64,000 nucleotides of DNA from Pseudomonas citri (lineage in GTDB: Bacteria > Pseudomonadota > Gammaproteobacteria > Pseudomonadales > Pseudomonadaceae): NCBI RefSeq assembly GCF_025336485.1, contig NZ_JAODAB010000010.1:1-64000 (forward strand). The letters run 5' to 3'. Positions 35,860 through 43,749 of this stretch are shown here, in pieces. Position 1 is the stretch's first letter. Each line of letters opens with the position of its first letter. Position numbers and translations under genes: made by a program. A model generated the notes under the pieces. The model was not told where the DNA came from. It worked only from the letters and a program-made list of their open reading frames with translations, and did no database searches.

Positions 35860-37347
35860 TTATATCTTGCGCTCCAACAAGCCTCGTTCGATAAGTTTTT
35901 TATTGATCTGCCTGCGAATTATCGGGTCGCCGATCATCTCTATTCTCTCAGGTGAAATTGGAGTTCCGCTCGAAATATCGTCCACTACTGATTTGATAAT
36001 CCTTGCTGCAAATGTTCCCATCGTACCGGTTTGCCCGACCTCCCGTACCACTGCATCCAATGGTGCGCCGAAAGACTCGTTCGGCCTACGGGGGGTATTC
36101 TCTTCGATGAGATCTTCGAACCAGCTACGGCCATCCAGTATAAAAGTGGACTCTTGTGGGAAGTCGGACATTAGCACCGGTGAATGAGTGGCAACTATGA
36201 TTTGGACGGTTTTAAATTTCTGTCTTAATAGTGCTGCTGTTTTGTCAAGGTAATCTACGTAGCGTTGCTGCCATGCCAGATGTAGGAACGCATCTCCTTC
36301 ATCTATCATTAACACTAGGTTAGTGTACGGCCCTTCATCAAGAAGGCTGGTGCAGGCCATTTCAATGCTCGAAAATTGATGTATCAACGCTGCTGCGCCT
36401 GAGCTCAACTCAGTCAGGCTCAATTGACCAAGTTTGCCTAAGTCTAGGGTTTTTAACTGCTCATGCTGCTGCTCATCGATGTGGTAAACATTCCTCTTCA
36501 ACTGCTCATCATTGAGAATCGCAGCAGTTCTCCGGAGCTTGTTAAGGGCTTCATCATACTTCTTTCTAGGGACGGTGGGTGTTTTAGTAACCTTGCGGGA
36601 CAATGAGAATCCGAGAGCTTCAAGTATTTGCATTTGGGCAGTGGAGCGTGGGGAGCGTCCCGAACGGGCATGTGCGTAAGCTCTAATCTTTAATGCGAAC
36701 TCCGAACCGATCCTGGATCTTAACTCTTTAGCGAAATCGCTGTGGATTTCCGACCGCCGCCGGGAGACGGTTTTGAAACTCTCCCAGTCAAAAGAACCGT
36801 CAGGGTGTGTAATTCGCGTGTTAAGTTCGTTGTCCCTTTGAATGAATGGTGCTGGCCATGTGTCGGTTATCGCATTATGTGACCTGCCGAGCTGTGAAAG
36901 TAGATGGCTGATCTCGAGCTCGTGTATTTGGGATAGCGTGAGGTTTTTTCTGGCTTCAAGTCCGAAGGTTGACTTTAGTTGGTCAATGATATCCTTGTGT
37001 TCAGGCGTCAGGGGTTTATCCGTGTTTGAGAGGCTCGTTTTGATAAGCCTGTATTGGTTTCCTTTTTTGGGGCCAGGCAAGTGGTATGGCGCGGAGGTAT
37101 AATAAACTGCGCAAGTAGAGTCAAAGCCTTCTTCGTTATTCCAAGTGATAGATGCGGGGGTGTCGGGTGATCCCCTACGGGCTAGCGCGGAAATCAAACC
37201 CATCATCGCACGCGTTTTGCCGCTGCCATTTGGGCCGACTAAGAGAGTCATCGTGTCAGCGGCAAATAGAGATCGATTATCCGGCCCAATGGAGGGGGAT
37301 TTCGATAAAGGTATATTAATCCCGTCATTTTGGAAGGACGTAATCAA
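35860..37347 (-). CDS. ptuA: AAA/ABC-type ATPase, PtuA-like (Septu)
   Basis: A 495-residue SMC/RecF-like ATPase: Walker A GPNGSGKT near residue 39, LTELSSGAAALIHQF as a signature-like segment, Walker B LVLMIDEGDAFLHL near 345 and H-loop IIVATHSPVL near 385. The predicted coiled part lies between. Septu PtuA is about 460-500 residues. It would sense the phage signal and gate the HNH nuclease encoded next. Septu-like ATPase/HNH pairs also occur in other systems, so the name is provisional. AT-rich, like its partner. Confidence 0.78.
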   Translation of the reverse strand: MITSFQNDGINIPLSKSPSIGPDNRSLFAADTMTLLVGPNGSGKTRAMMGLISALARRGSPDTPASITWNNEEGFDSTCAVYYTSAPYHLPGPKKGNQYRLIKTSLSNTDKPLTPEHKDIIDQLKSTFGLEARKNLTLSQIHELEISHLLSQLGRSHNAITDTWPAPFIQRDNELNTRITHPDGSFDWESFKTVSRRRSEIHSDFAKELRSRIGSEFALKIRAYAHARSGRSPRSTAQMQILEALGFSLSRKVTKTPTVPRKKYDEALNKLRRTAAILNDEQLKRNVYHIDEQQHEQLKTLDLGKLGQLSLTELSSGAAALIHQFSSIEMACTSLLDEGPYTNLVLMIDEGDAFLHLAWQQRYVDYLDKTAALLRQKFKTVQIIVATHSPVLMSDFPQESTFILDGRSWFEDLIEENTPRRPNESFGAPLDAVVREVGQTGTMGTFAARIIKSVVDDISSGTPISPERIEMIGDPIIRRQINKKLIERGLLERKI

Positions 37348-38156
37348 CTGGGTTTCCTTAATGGTTTGACTTCAATTTGATAAAAGCTTTTCAAGTTGTA
37401 CTACTGCAGGTTGTCGAGCATATCTCAGCTAAAGCATTTTGCCTACAGTGCGCGGGTTGAAAATAGTGCATTCTGGTTCGTTTCGAGATGTTGGAGTAAT
37501 GTATGAGCTAGTTGATAGTTAGTTTGCCATATTTTGGCTGTTTGGGTCGAGCTAGTACTTATTAAAGTAGTTTGTCAATGTTAACTAAGGCGGCAGTTGT
37601 GAGAGCCCGTATCAGTGCGAATGTGTAAACGCCGTCGGCGCGTCCTTCACGCACTACCAGTTAGAGTTCGTTAGCGCCCTTGTTCAAGCGCTCGCGCGCC
37701 CAGCCGTGTGTAGGGCGCTGCACGTTACGACTCTCGACGCACACGCCGGCGCCAGTGAAAGTTATGAATCGCTTGGTTTCTCGCAAGTGCTGCGCGACAA
37801 CACTGATCGACATGAATGGCTAGTCCGAAAGAATATCTGCTCAGCCTACCAAAGCGGGCGGCTTCGAGCTCCAGCGGTCTAGTGATGTTGCCGCGCAAGG
37901 GCGGACAAGACGATGTTGTTTAGTGCTCGATCTCGGCAACCGTCGCAGCTTGGCGTCCGGCACCGAGCTCGATCTTCCAGCTGCTTTTTGGGGGGGGCAG
38001 TAACGTGCTTCAAGTGTGCAGTTGGCTTCTTTCGATTCACAAAGCATGCACTAGAGTGCAGTAGTGTGCATTCAGCTCAGATGCATTCTATTCAGGTGGA
38101 TGCTTGTTACTGATGAAAGCGCCTGAAGGATTCGGCTTTAAAAGGAATTACAGGCA
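37348..38156. other. Gap with a gene remnant
   Basis: More than 800 bases between the Septu-like pair and the tRNA contain no intact gene. The only recognisable piece is the acetyltransferase-like remnant at 37630-37882. A short TGCACT/AGTGCA palindrome lies near 38047-38060. No integrase or transposase piece was seen. Confidence 0.4.
37630..37882 (+). pseudogene. GNAT acetyltransferase-like remnant
   Basis: A plus-strand frame reads VSALVQALARPAVCRALHVT, then TLDAHAGASESYESLGFSQV, then a piece ending NICSAY, before a TAG at 37880-37882. The HAGA..SYESLGF and R-H-E-W-L pieces resemble the C-terminal half of GNAT acetyltransferases. There is no start and no N-terminal half, so I call it a fragment. 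Confidence 0.4.
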
Positions 38157-38188
38157 TAAAAAAAGGACTAAAATTTCTCTAAGTCCTT
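38157..38188 (-). terminator. Terminator of the tRNA-Ser transcript
   Basis: Arms AAGGACT (38163-38169) and AGTCCTT (38182-38188) form a hairpin on the minus strand, followed by a run of seven T. It lies 17 bases after the 3' end of the tRNA at 38205-38295, in the right direction. Confidence 0.75.
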
Positions 38189-38204
38189 GATTTATAAGGG
38201 TTTG

Positions 38205-38295
38205 TGGCGGAAGGCCAGGGATTCGAACCCTGGGTGCGGTATTAGCGCACGCTGGTTTTCAAGACCAGTGCTTTAAACCACTCAGCCAACCTTCC
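38205..38295 (-). tRNA. serT: tRNA-Ser (UGA)
   Basis: Ninety-one bases with a full cloverleaf: 5' GGAAGGTTGGCTGAGTGG, anticodon stem-loop CTGGTCTTGAAAACCAG with anticodon TGA, a long variable arm and T-arm CAGGGTTCGAATCCCTG, acceptor closing CCTTCC with encoded CCA. Long variable arm and UGA anticodon mean tRNA-Ser reading UCN codons. It lies at the edge of the accessory region. Its sequence differs clearly from the neighbouring tRNA-Ser copy. Confidence 0.93.
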
Positions 38296-38340
38296 GAAAG
38301 GGGTGTTGCAAGGAGAGGACAACGCTACTAAGTATGCAGC

Positions 38341-38427
38341 TGGGGAGTACCTAAGATAAGAACTCATGGACCTGTTACAGTCGACGGTTTTCAAGACCGT
38401 TGCCTTAAACCACTCGGCCACACCTCC
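38341..38427 (-). tRNA. tRNA-Ser (UGA)-like gene with corrupted 3' end
   Basis: The 5' part is a normal tRNA-Ser(UGA): GGAGGTGTGGCCGAGTGG, anticodon loop in ACGGTCTTGAAAACCGT and the long variable arm. After ATGAGTTC (38360 on the plus strand) the expected GAATCTCAT and acceptor strand with CCA are missing. The sequence reads TTATCTTAGGTACTCC, which cannot pair with the 5' acceptor strand beyond 3-4 bases. So it looks like a pseudo-tRNA. A complete copy elsewhere in the genome cannot be excluded. The break is in the T-loop, where tRNA-targeting integrases act. Confidence 0.6.
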
Positions 38428-38550
38428 GTATTGCGTTGCGGGCGCCATAATACCCGAATGAAACACACTGTCAAACTCTCAACGTAGCTTGTTACAGAGC
38501 GTCTGATATTATCCTTGCCACTGAATGTTTCAAAAACGATGGAGGTCGCC

Positions 38551-39222
38551 ATGCGCGAACAGGATTACGCAGTGAACAACCGCGTGCAGGCCGAGCAGCT
38601 AGAGGTTAGCCGCGTCCTGCGCAACACTTATGGCTTGCTGGCACTCACCCTCGCTTTCAGCGGTGTGATGGCCTACGTTGCACAACAGATGCGTGTGGGG
38701 TATCCCAACGTCTTCGTGGTGCTGATCGGTTTCTACGGTCTGTTCTTCCTGACCAACAAACTCCGCGATTCCGGCTGGGGTCTGATTTCCGCTTTCGCCC
38801 TGACAGGCTTCATGGGGTTCCTGCTCGGCCCGATTCTCAACCGCTACCTGCAAATGCAAAGCGGTGCGGAAATCGTCAGCTCGGCCTTCGCCATGACGGC
38901 ATTGGTATTTGGCGGCCTGTCGGCCTACGTGCTGATCTCCCGTAAGGACATGAGCTTCCTGAGCGGTTTCATCACCGCCGGTTTCTTCGTGTTGCTGGGG
39001 GCCGTGGTGGCGAGCTTCTTCTTCCAGATCACGGGCCTGCAACTGGCGATCAGCGCTGGCTTCGTACTGTTTTCGTCGGTCTGCATCCTTTACCAGACCA
39101 GCGCCATCATCCATGGCGGCGAACGCAACTACATCATGGCGACTATCAGCCTGTATGTGTCGATCTACAACCTGTTCGTCAGCTTGCTTCAACTGTTCGG
39201 CCTGATGGGGCGTGACGACTGA
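38551..39222 (+). CDS. yccA: Bax inhibitor-1/YccA-family membrane protein
   Basis: A 223-residue inner-membrane protein with about seven hydrophobic segments from residue 25 on (TYGLLALTLAFSGVMAYVAQ to LLQLFGLMG), the TMBIM/YccA pattern. In E. coli YccA modulates FtsH proteolysis. Start ATG at 38551 with GGAGG upstream; the 12 codons before it in frame have no site. This is the first core gene after the tRNA pair. A strong terminator follows at 39281-39317. Confidence 0.9.
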   Translation: MREQDYAVNNRVQAEQLEVSRVLRNTYGLLALTLAFSGVMAYVAQQMRVGYPNVFVVLIGFYGLFFLTNKLRDSGWGLISAFALTGFMGFLLGPILNRYLQMQSGAEIVSSAFAMTALVFGGLSAYVLISRKDMSFLSGFITAGFFVLLGAVVASFFFQITGLQLAISAGFVLFSSVCILYQTSAIIHGGERNYIMATISLYVSIYNLFVSLLQLFGLMGRDD

Positions 39223-39276
39223 TTGCATGCTTGGCGAGTGAACAGTGCGCTTCGGCGTAACGCTGTTTACTTGAGA

Positions 39277-39317
39277 AAAAGCGGCGCCTTTCCAGAAATG
39301 GAAGGCGCCGCTTTTTT
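39277..39317. terminator. Bidirectional rho-independent terminator
   Basis: GCGGCGCCTTTCC and GGAAGGCGCCGC form a 12-bp stem with a 6-base loop, flanked by A-run on the left and T-run on the right. It ends both the YccA-type gene from the left and the Lrp-type gene from the right. Confidence 0.9.
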
Positions 39318-39329
39318 TGGGCTTCGTTT

Positions 39330-39767
39330 CTACGCCATCGGCGGCAGGCGTCGCTTGACCGGGGTCTTCTTGACGATGGCGGTGTTGGTTTCCGCAAGGA
39401 CATTGAGCTTGTCCAGCAAGATGTCCAGCTGTTCCATCGAACGCACATGCAGCCGTGCGATGAAGCAATCTTCGCCGGTCACCTTGTCGCACTCGGTAAA
39501 CTCGGCAATGGCCTGGATCTGTCGCTCCACTTCCTGCAACTGCCCTGGCAACGGGCGAATGCGCACAATGGCCTGGAGCTGGTAACCGAAGCTTTTGGGG
39601 TCGACTTCAACGGTGTAGCCCCTGAGCACGCCGCGCTCCTCCAGTCGGCGAAGGCGTTCGGCGACGCTGGGGGACGACAAGCCGCTCAAATTCGCCAAGG
39701 CCTTGAGCGAACGCCGGGAGTCTTCCATCAGGGCGCTGATGAGGATCTGGTCGATGTCGTCGGTCAT
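39330..39767 (-). CDS. Lrp/AsnC-family transcriptional regulator
   Basis: A 145-residue protein with an N-terminal winged HTH (DDIDQILISALMEDSRRSL, then SGLSSPSVAERLRRLEERGV) and a C-terminal RAM ligand-binding domain (YQLQAIVRIRPLPGQLQEVE onward). Start ATG at 39767 with GGAGTG before it. It is divergent from an EamA transporter gene; Lrp-type proteins often control the divergent exporter. The ligand is unknown. Confidence 0.9.
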   Translation of the reverse strand: MTDDIDQILISALMEDSRRSLKALANLSGLSSPSVAERLRRLEERGVLRGYTVEVDPKSFGYQLQAIVRIRPLPGQLQEVERQIQAIAEFTECDKVTGEDCFIARLHVRSMEQLDILLDKLNVLAETNTAIVKKTPVKRRLPPMA

Positions 39768-39900
39768 TTTCACTCCGTTAGGCGAATACTGAAAGTTGCC
39801 TTGATAAAAAAGGTAGAAAGGCAGTTTAGCCTTTTTCGAGCCATGGAGAAGCGGCTCCGCGATTGCCCATACTGTGCTCACTTGCTAAAGGAGCCTGACG

Positions 39901-40812
39901 ATGGACAAGACTTTACGCCGCGGTTCGCTGGAAATGACGGCCGCCATGCTGATCTCCGGCACCATAGGTTGGTTCGTGCTGGTGTCCGGCCAACCGGTGT
40001 TGGATGTGGTGTTCTGGCGTTGCGTGTTTGGCGCCGCGACTTTGCTGCTGATCTGCGCAGGCTTCGGATTCTTGCGTCCGGGCATCCTCACGCGCACCAC
40101 GTTTATGCTGGCGGTGCTCAGCGGTGTGGCGATCGTCGGCAACTGGGTGTTGCTGTTCGCCTCTTATTCCCGTGCTTCGATTGCCATCGGTACGGCGGTG
40201 TACAACGTCCAGCCGTTCATGCTGGTGGGGTTGGCGGCGTTGTTCCTGGGCGAACGGATCACCGGGCAAAAGCTGTTCTGGTTGGCGATTTCATTCCTCG
40301 GGATGCTGGCGATCGTCAGCGCCCACGGCGAGCAAGGGCAGGGTGGCGAAGACTATCTGGCGGGCATCGCCTTGGCGCTTGGCGCCGCGCTGCTGTACGC
40401 CATCGCGGCATTGATCATCAAGCGCCTGACGGGGACACCACCGCACCTGATCGCCTTGATCCAGGTGAGCACCGGCGTGTTGCTGCTGGCCCCTTGGGCG
40501 AACTTCTCGGCGTTGCCGCAGCAGGCAGCCGCCTGGGCCAGCCTGGTAACCCTCGGCATGGTGCACACGGGTGTGATGTACGTGTTGCTGTACAGCGCCA
40601 TTCAACGACTGCCGACGGCGTTGACTGGCGCGCTGTCATTCATTTATCCCATCGCGGCGATCTTCGTCGACTGGTTCGCCTTCGGTCATCGCCTCGAAGC
40701 CTTGCAATGGCTGGGCGTGGCGGCGATCTTGCTGGCGGCCGCCGGCATGCAGCAAGGCTGGACCCTGAAGTGGCGACGGTCCAGCCCGGCGGTGACGGAT
40801 CAGAAGATGTAG
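39901..40812 (+). CDS. EamA/DMT-family transporter
   Basis: A 303-residue inner-membrane protein with ten hydrophobic segments in two EamA repeats (SGTIGWFVLVSGQPVLDVVF first half; GIALALGAALLYAIAALIIK second half). Members export amino acids or metabolites. The 133-base divergent region with the Lrp regulator gene suggests regulation by it. The C-terminal end overlaps the stop of the aldehyde dehydrogenase gene by 13 bases (convergent). Confidence 0.9.
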   Translation: MDKTLRRGSLEMTAAMLISGTIGWFVLVSGQPVLDVVFWRCVFGAATLLLICAGFGFLRPGILTRTTFMLAVLSGVAIVGNWVLLFASYSRASIAIGTAVYNVQPFMLVGLAALFLGERITGQKLFWLAISFLGMLAIVSAHGEQGQGGEDYLAGIALALGAALLYAIAALIIKRLTGTPPHLIALIQVSTGVLLLAPWANFSALPQQAAAWASLVTLGMVHTGVMYVLLYSAIQRLPTALTGALSFIYPIAAIFVDWFAFGHRLEALQWLGVAAILLAAAGMQQGWTLKWRRSSPAVTDQKM

Positions 40813-42425
40813 TCGGTCGTGAGGAAGTTCGAGTCCCGGTCGCGAATGATGTCGCTGATCAGCGCCTTGTTGTTTTCCTGGAATTTGGTCGTCACCAGGG
40901 TGCGGATTGAAAAGGTGCGCAAGGCATCGTGTACCGACAGCGTGCCCTCGGCGGAGTTTTTCCGGCCATTGAACGGGAAGGTGTCCGGACCGCGCTGGCA
41001 TTGAGCATTGAGGTTGATGCGCCCGACCTGGTTGGCGAAGGTATCCACCAACCGGCCCACTTGTGCCGGATTGGTGCCGAAAATGCTCAGTTGCTGGCCG
41101 AAATCGGATTCGAGTACGTAATCGATCACGCTCTCGAGGTCGTGGTACGGCACGATGGGCACGACCGGGCCGAACTGTTCTTCGTGATAAATCCGCATCG
41201 ACGGGTTCACTGGATAGAGCACGGCCGGATAGAAGAACGAACTCCGGGATTCGCCGCCGTGAGGATTGGTGATCCGGGCGCCCTTGGCCACCGCGTCGGC
41301 CACCAGGGAATGCAGGTAGTCGACCTTGCCCGTCTCGGGCAGCGGCGTCAGCGCCACGCCTTCTTCCCAGGGCATGCCGGGTTTGAGGGCGGCGAGCTTG
41401 GCGTTGAATTTCTCGATGAACATCGGCGCGACGTCCTCGTGGACGAACAGGATCTTCAGCGCCGTGCAGCGTTGGCCGTTGAACGACAGCGAGCCGGTCA
41501 GCGCTTCACTGACGGCGTTGTCCAGGTCCACTTCGGGCAGCACCAGCCCCGGATTCTTCGCATCCAACCCCAGGGCTGCCCGCAAGCGATGGGGGCGTGG
41601 GTGCAGTTTTTTCAGATCGCTGGCGGCCTTGTTGGTGCCAATGAAGGCGAAGATGTCAATTTTCCCGCTGGCCATCAACGCACTGACGGTTTCCCGTCCG
41701 CTGCCGTAGATCACGTTGATCACGCCCGCCGGGAAACTGTCACGGAAGGCTTCCAGCAATGGCCGAACCAGCAGTACGCCAAGCTTTGCCGGCTTGAACA
41801 CCACGGTATTGCCCATGATCAAGGCGGGGATCAAGGTGGTGAAGGTTTCGTTCAGCGGATAGTTGTAGGGGCCCATGCACAAAGCCACGCCCAGGGGCAC
41901 GCGACGGATCTGTCCGAGAGTGTCTTGCTCCAACTCAAAGCGGCTGGAGCGCCGGTCCAGTTCCTTGAGGGCGTTGACGGTGTCGACGATGTAGTCGCAG
42001 GTGCGGTCGAACTCCTTCTGGGAATCCTTGAGGTTCTTGCCGATTTCCCACATCAGCAATTTAACCACCGCCTCGCGTTGTTCACGCATGCGCGCCAGGA
42101 AGGTTTCCACATGGCCGATGCGTTCGGCCACGCGCATCGTTGGCCACTGGCCCTGGCCACGGTCGTAGGCTCGGACGGCGGCGTCCAAGGCAGTGAGGGC
42201 GGTCTTGGCATCCAGCAGCGGTGTGCTGCCGAGGATGACTTGTTCATCGCCATGCTCGCCGGTCACGTAGACCGGGCTGCGTACCACGGCCAACGGTCCT
42301 TGCCAGGCGTGCAGGACACCGTCGACGAGGTACTCACGCTGTTCCACCTGCCCATCGAGGCGGTAGGCGTCCGGGATATCGGTGGCGGTGGGAAATAGCT
42401 TGGCGAGGAGGGGGGCTGTGGTCAT
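40800..42425 (-). CDS. gapN: GapN-like NADP-dependent aldehyde dehydrogenase
   Basis: A 541-residue ALDH-superfamily protein resembling non-phosphorylating glyceraldehyde-3-phosphate dehydrogenase: GPYNYPLNETF, VFKPAKLGVLLVRPLLEAF, and the catalytic Cys in NGQRCTALK. The place of the general-base motif ELGGKNP reads GLDAKNP, so the usual Glu appears changed. That may be a feature of this subfamily. It would oxidise an aldehyde, perhaps glyceraldehyde-3-phosphate, to the acid while making NADPH. Function by family. Confidence 0.75.
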   Translation of the reverse strand: MTTAPLLAKLFPTATDIPDAYRLDGQVEQREYLVDGVLHAWQGPLAVVRSPVYVTGEHGDEQVILGSTPLLDAKTALTALDAAVRAYDRGQGQWPTMRVAERIGHVETFLARMREQREAVVKLLMWEIGKNLKDSQKEFDRTCDYIVDTVNALKELDRRSSRFELEQDTLGQIRRVPLGVALCMGPYNYPLNETFTTLIPALIMGNTVVFKPAKLGVLLVRPLLEAFRDSFPAGVINVIYGSGRETVSALMASGKIDIFAFIGTNKAASDLKKLHPRPHRLRAALGLDAKNPGLVLPEVDLDNAVSEALTGSLSFNGQRCTALKILFVHEDVAPMFIEKFNAKLAALKPGMPWEEGVALTPLPETGKVDYLHSLVADAVAKGARITNPHGGESRSSFFYPAVLYPVNPSMRIYHEEQFGPVVPIVPYHDLESVIDYVLESDFGQQLSIFGTNPAQVGRLVDTFANQVGRINLNAQCQRGPDTFPFNGRKNSAEGTLSVHDALRTFSIRTLVTTKFQENNKALISDIIRDRDSNFLTTDYIF

Positions 42426-42511
42426 GTCGTTACTCCATCAATGAAATGAGCCATGGGCTGAGGGGGCAAGAATCGATCGTCTCCAGGGTTATACCCCCAA
42501 AAGGCGCCTTG

Positions 42512-42548
42512 CTGTCTACTCAAGATATCCCTGTGCTCAAGTAGACAG
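42512..42548. repeat. 9-bp inverted repeat
   Basis: Arms CTGTCTACT (42512-42520) and AGTAGACAG (42540-42548) with a 19-base loop, between the aldehyde dehydrogenase and the autotransporter-like gene (both minus strand). It may be a terminator hairpin for the autotransporter-like gene upstream or a regulator site for the dehydrogenase. No T-tract follows. Confidence 0.45.
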
Positions 42549-42558
42549 CTGGCGATGC

Positions 42559-43473
42559 TTACCAGCGCATCCGTACCCCCAGGCTGGTAATGAGGCCGTT
42601 CAGATCGTTGTCATCGACGTCGCTGCTGTAGTCGGCGCTGACGTACAGGCTGACCACCGGGGTGACGCGCGCCACCAGGCCCAGGCCGAGTTCAACGGTC
42701 GAGGATTTACGGCTGCTGCTGATCTTGTCGACCTTGTCCAGGGCCAGGGTCTCGCCACTCTGCACTGTGTGCCACAGGTTAGTGCGCACATACGGCTCGA
42801 CGCCCAGGCCGTTGACATTGTAGGCCCCTTTGAGTCGTGCGCCGACGCGTCCGCTCCAGGTGCTCAGCTCATTGGCGGAGCGATTTTCGGTATTGGTCGT
42901 GTCGAGGGTGATGCGCTGATTGATCAGTTGCGCCTGGGGTTCGATCACCCAGTTGTCACTGACGCCTATGGGAAAACCTCCTTCGACCGACAGGGTCACG
43001 GCGTTGCCTTCCAAGGGCTGGCGCTCTCCTTGCGGGTTGCGGCTGTAGCCGTTGACCCGGCCACCGCTGGCATTGAGGTCGACATGCCAGCCGGCCGGTC
43101 CGGTCAGGCTCCAATAGGCGCCCAGGTTGCTACCTTGCAAATTGAGGACGTCTCTGTCCGACCGGCCCATGACAGGCGTTACCAGCATCCCCCCGGTGGT
43201 GCCGATGATCTGGTTCTGTCCGCTGATCAGGCCCATGCGCTGGGTGTGGCCGTTGGCGTTTTGCTGGACGAACAGCGCCGGGCTTTTGTCTGAAGTGGTG
43301 AGCGGGTCGGTGACCAAGGCGTTCTGGCCGCCAGGTTGTACCCGGCCAAACCAGGGCTGCAAAGGGTCCTCGGTAGGCCAGGCCTGAGCCTGGATCGAGG
43401 CGCACAACAATACGGTGGTCGACGCTGTATGAAGGGTGGTAGTGAAGACGTGTGGACGAACGGGAGCTTTCAT
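42559..43473 (-). CDS. Autotransporter-type beta-barrel outer-membrane protein
   Basis: A 304-residue protein with an N-terminal signal peptide (TASTTVLLCASIQAQA, cleaved after AQA). The rest matches an autotransporter barrel: QRMGLISGQNQIIG, SNLGAYWSLTGPAGWHVDLN, and the terminal GVRMRW ending in an aromatic residue as barrels do. It has no passenger domain. It is a paralog by eye of the barrel of the next gene (43750-46173). ATG at 43473, AAGGCAG before it. It is an outer-membrane protein of unknown function. Confidence 0.75.
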   Translation of the reverse strand: MKAPVRPHVFTTTLHTASTTVLLCASIQAQAWPTEDPLQPWFGRVQPGGQNALVTDPLTTSDKSPALFVQQNANGHTQRMGLISGQNQIIGTTGGMLVTPVMGRSDRDVLNLQGSNLGAYWSLTGPAGWHVDLNASGGRVNGYSRNPQGERQPLEGNAVTLSVEGGFPIGVSDNWVIEPQAQLINQRITLDTTNTENRSANELSTWSGRVGARLKGAYNVNGLGVEPYVRTNLWHTVQSGETLALDKVDKISSSRKSSTVELGLGLVARVTPVVSLYVSADYSSDVDDNDLNGLITSLGVRMRW

Positions 43474-43749
43474 GGGGGTCTGCCTTGCAATCGCATCTAT
43501 TTCTCGCTTAGGGCGTCCTCTCCTACCCCGAATGAGGGGCGACCGAATGGATTGAGGCAAGCCTCGGGCGGCCCGCCGTGGCGGGTTCCAGAGGCCTGCC
43601 CCTGACTGTATTTCCGGGGGTAGTACGGTGTAGTCAAGAAGACTGATGGCGTTGCGTCAAGAAAATGTCCGATGAATGGAGGCTCGTTATCTGACGATAT
43701 AAATGACTGATTTACGGCGTTTTTGCTGGCGTCAGTTGTTTGTCGAGGA

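Noticed and set aside
37348-38204. Search for an integrase next to the tRNA genes
   Set aside because: No tyrosine-recombinase motif was found in any frame here. An integrase may be at the other island end, outside the window.
40929-42398. Long plus-strand open frame opposite the aldehyde dehydrogenase gene
   Set aside because: Shadow of the high-GC minus-strand gene. No ribosome site and no domain; similar shadows occur opposite treY, malQ, treZ and glgX.
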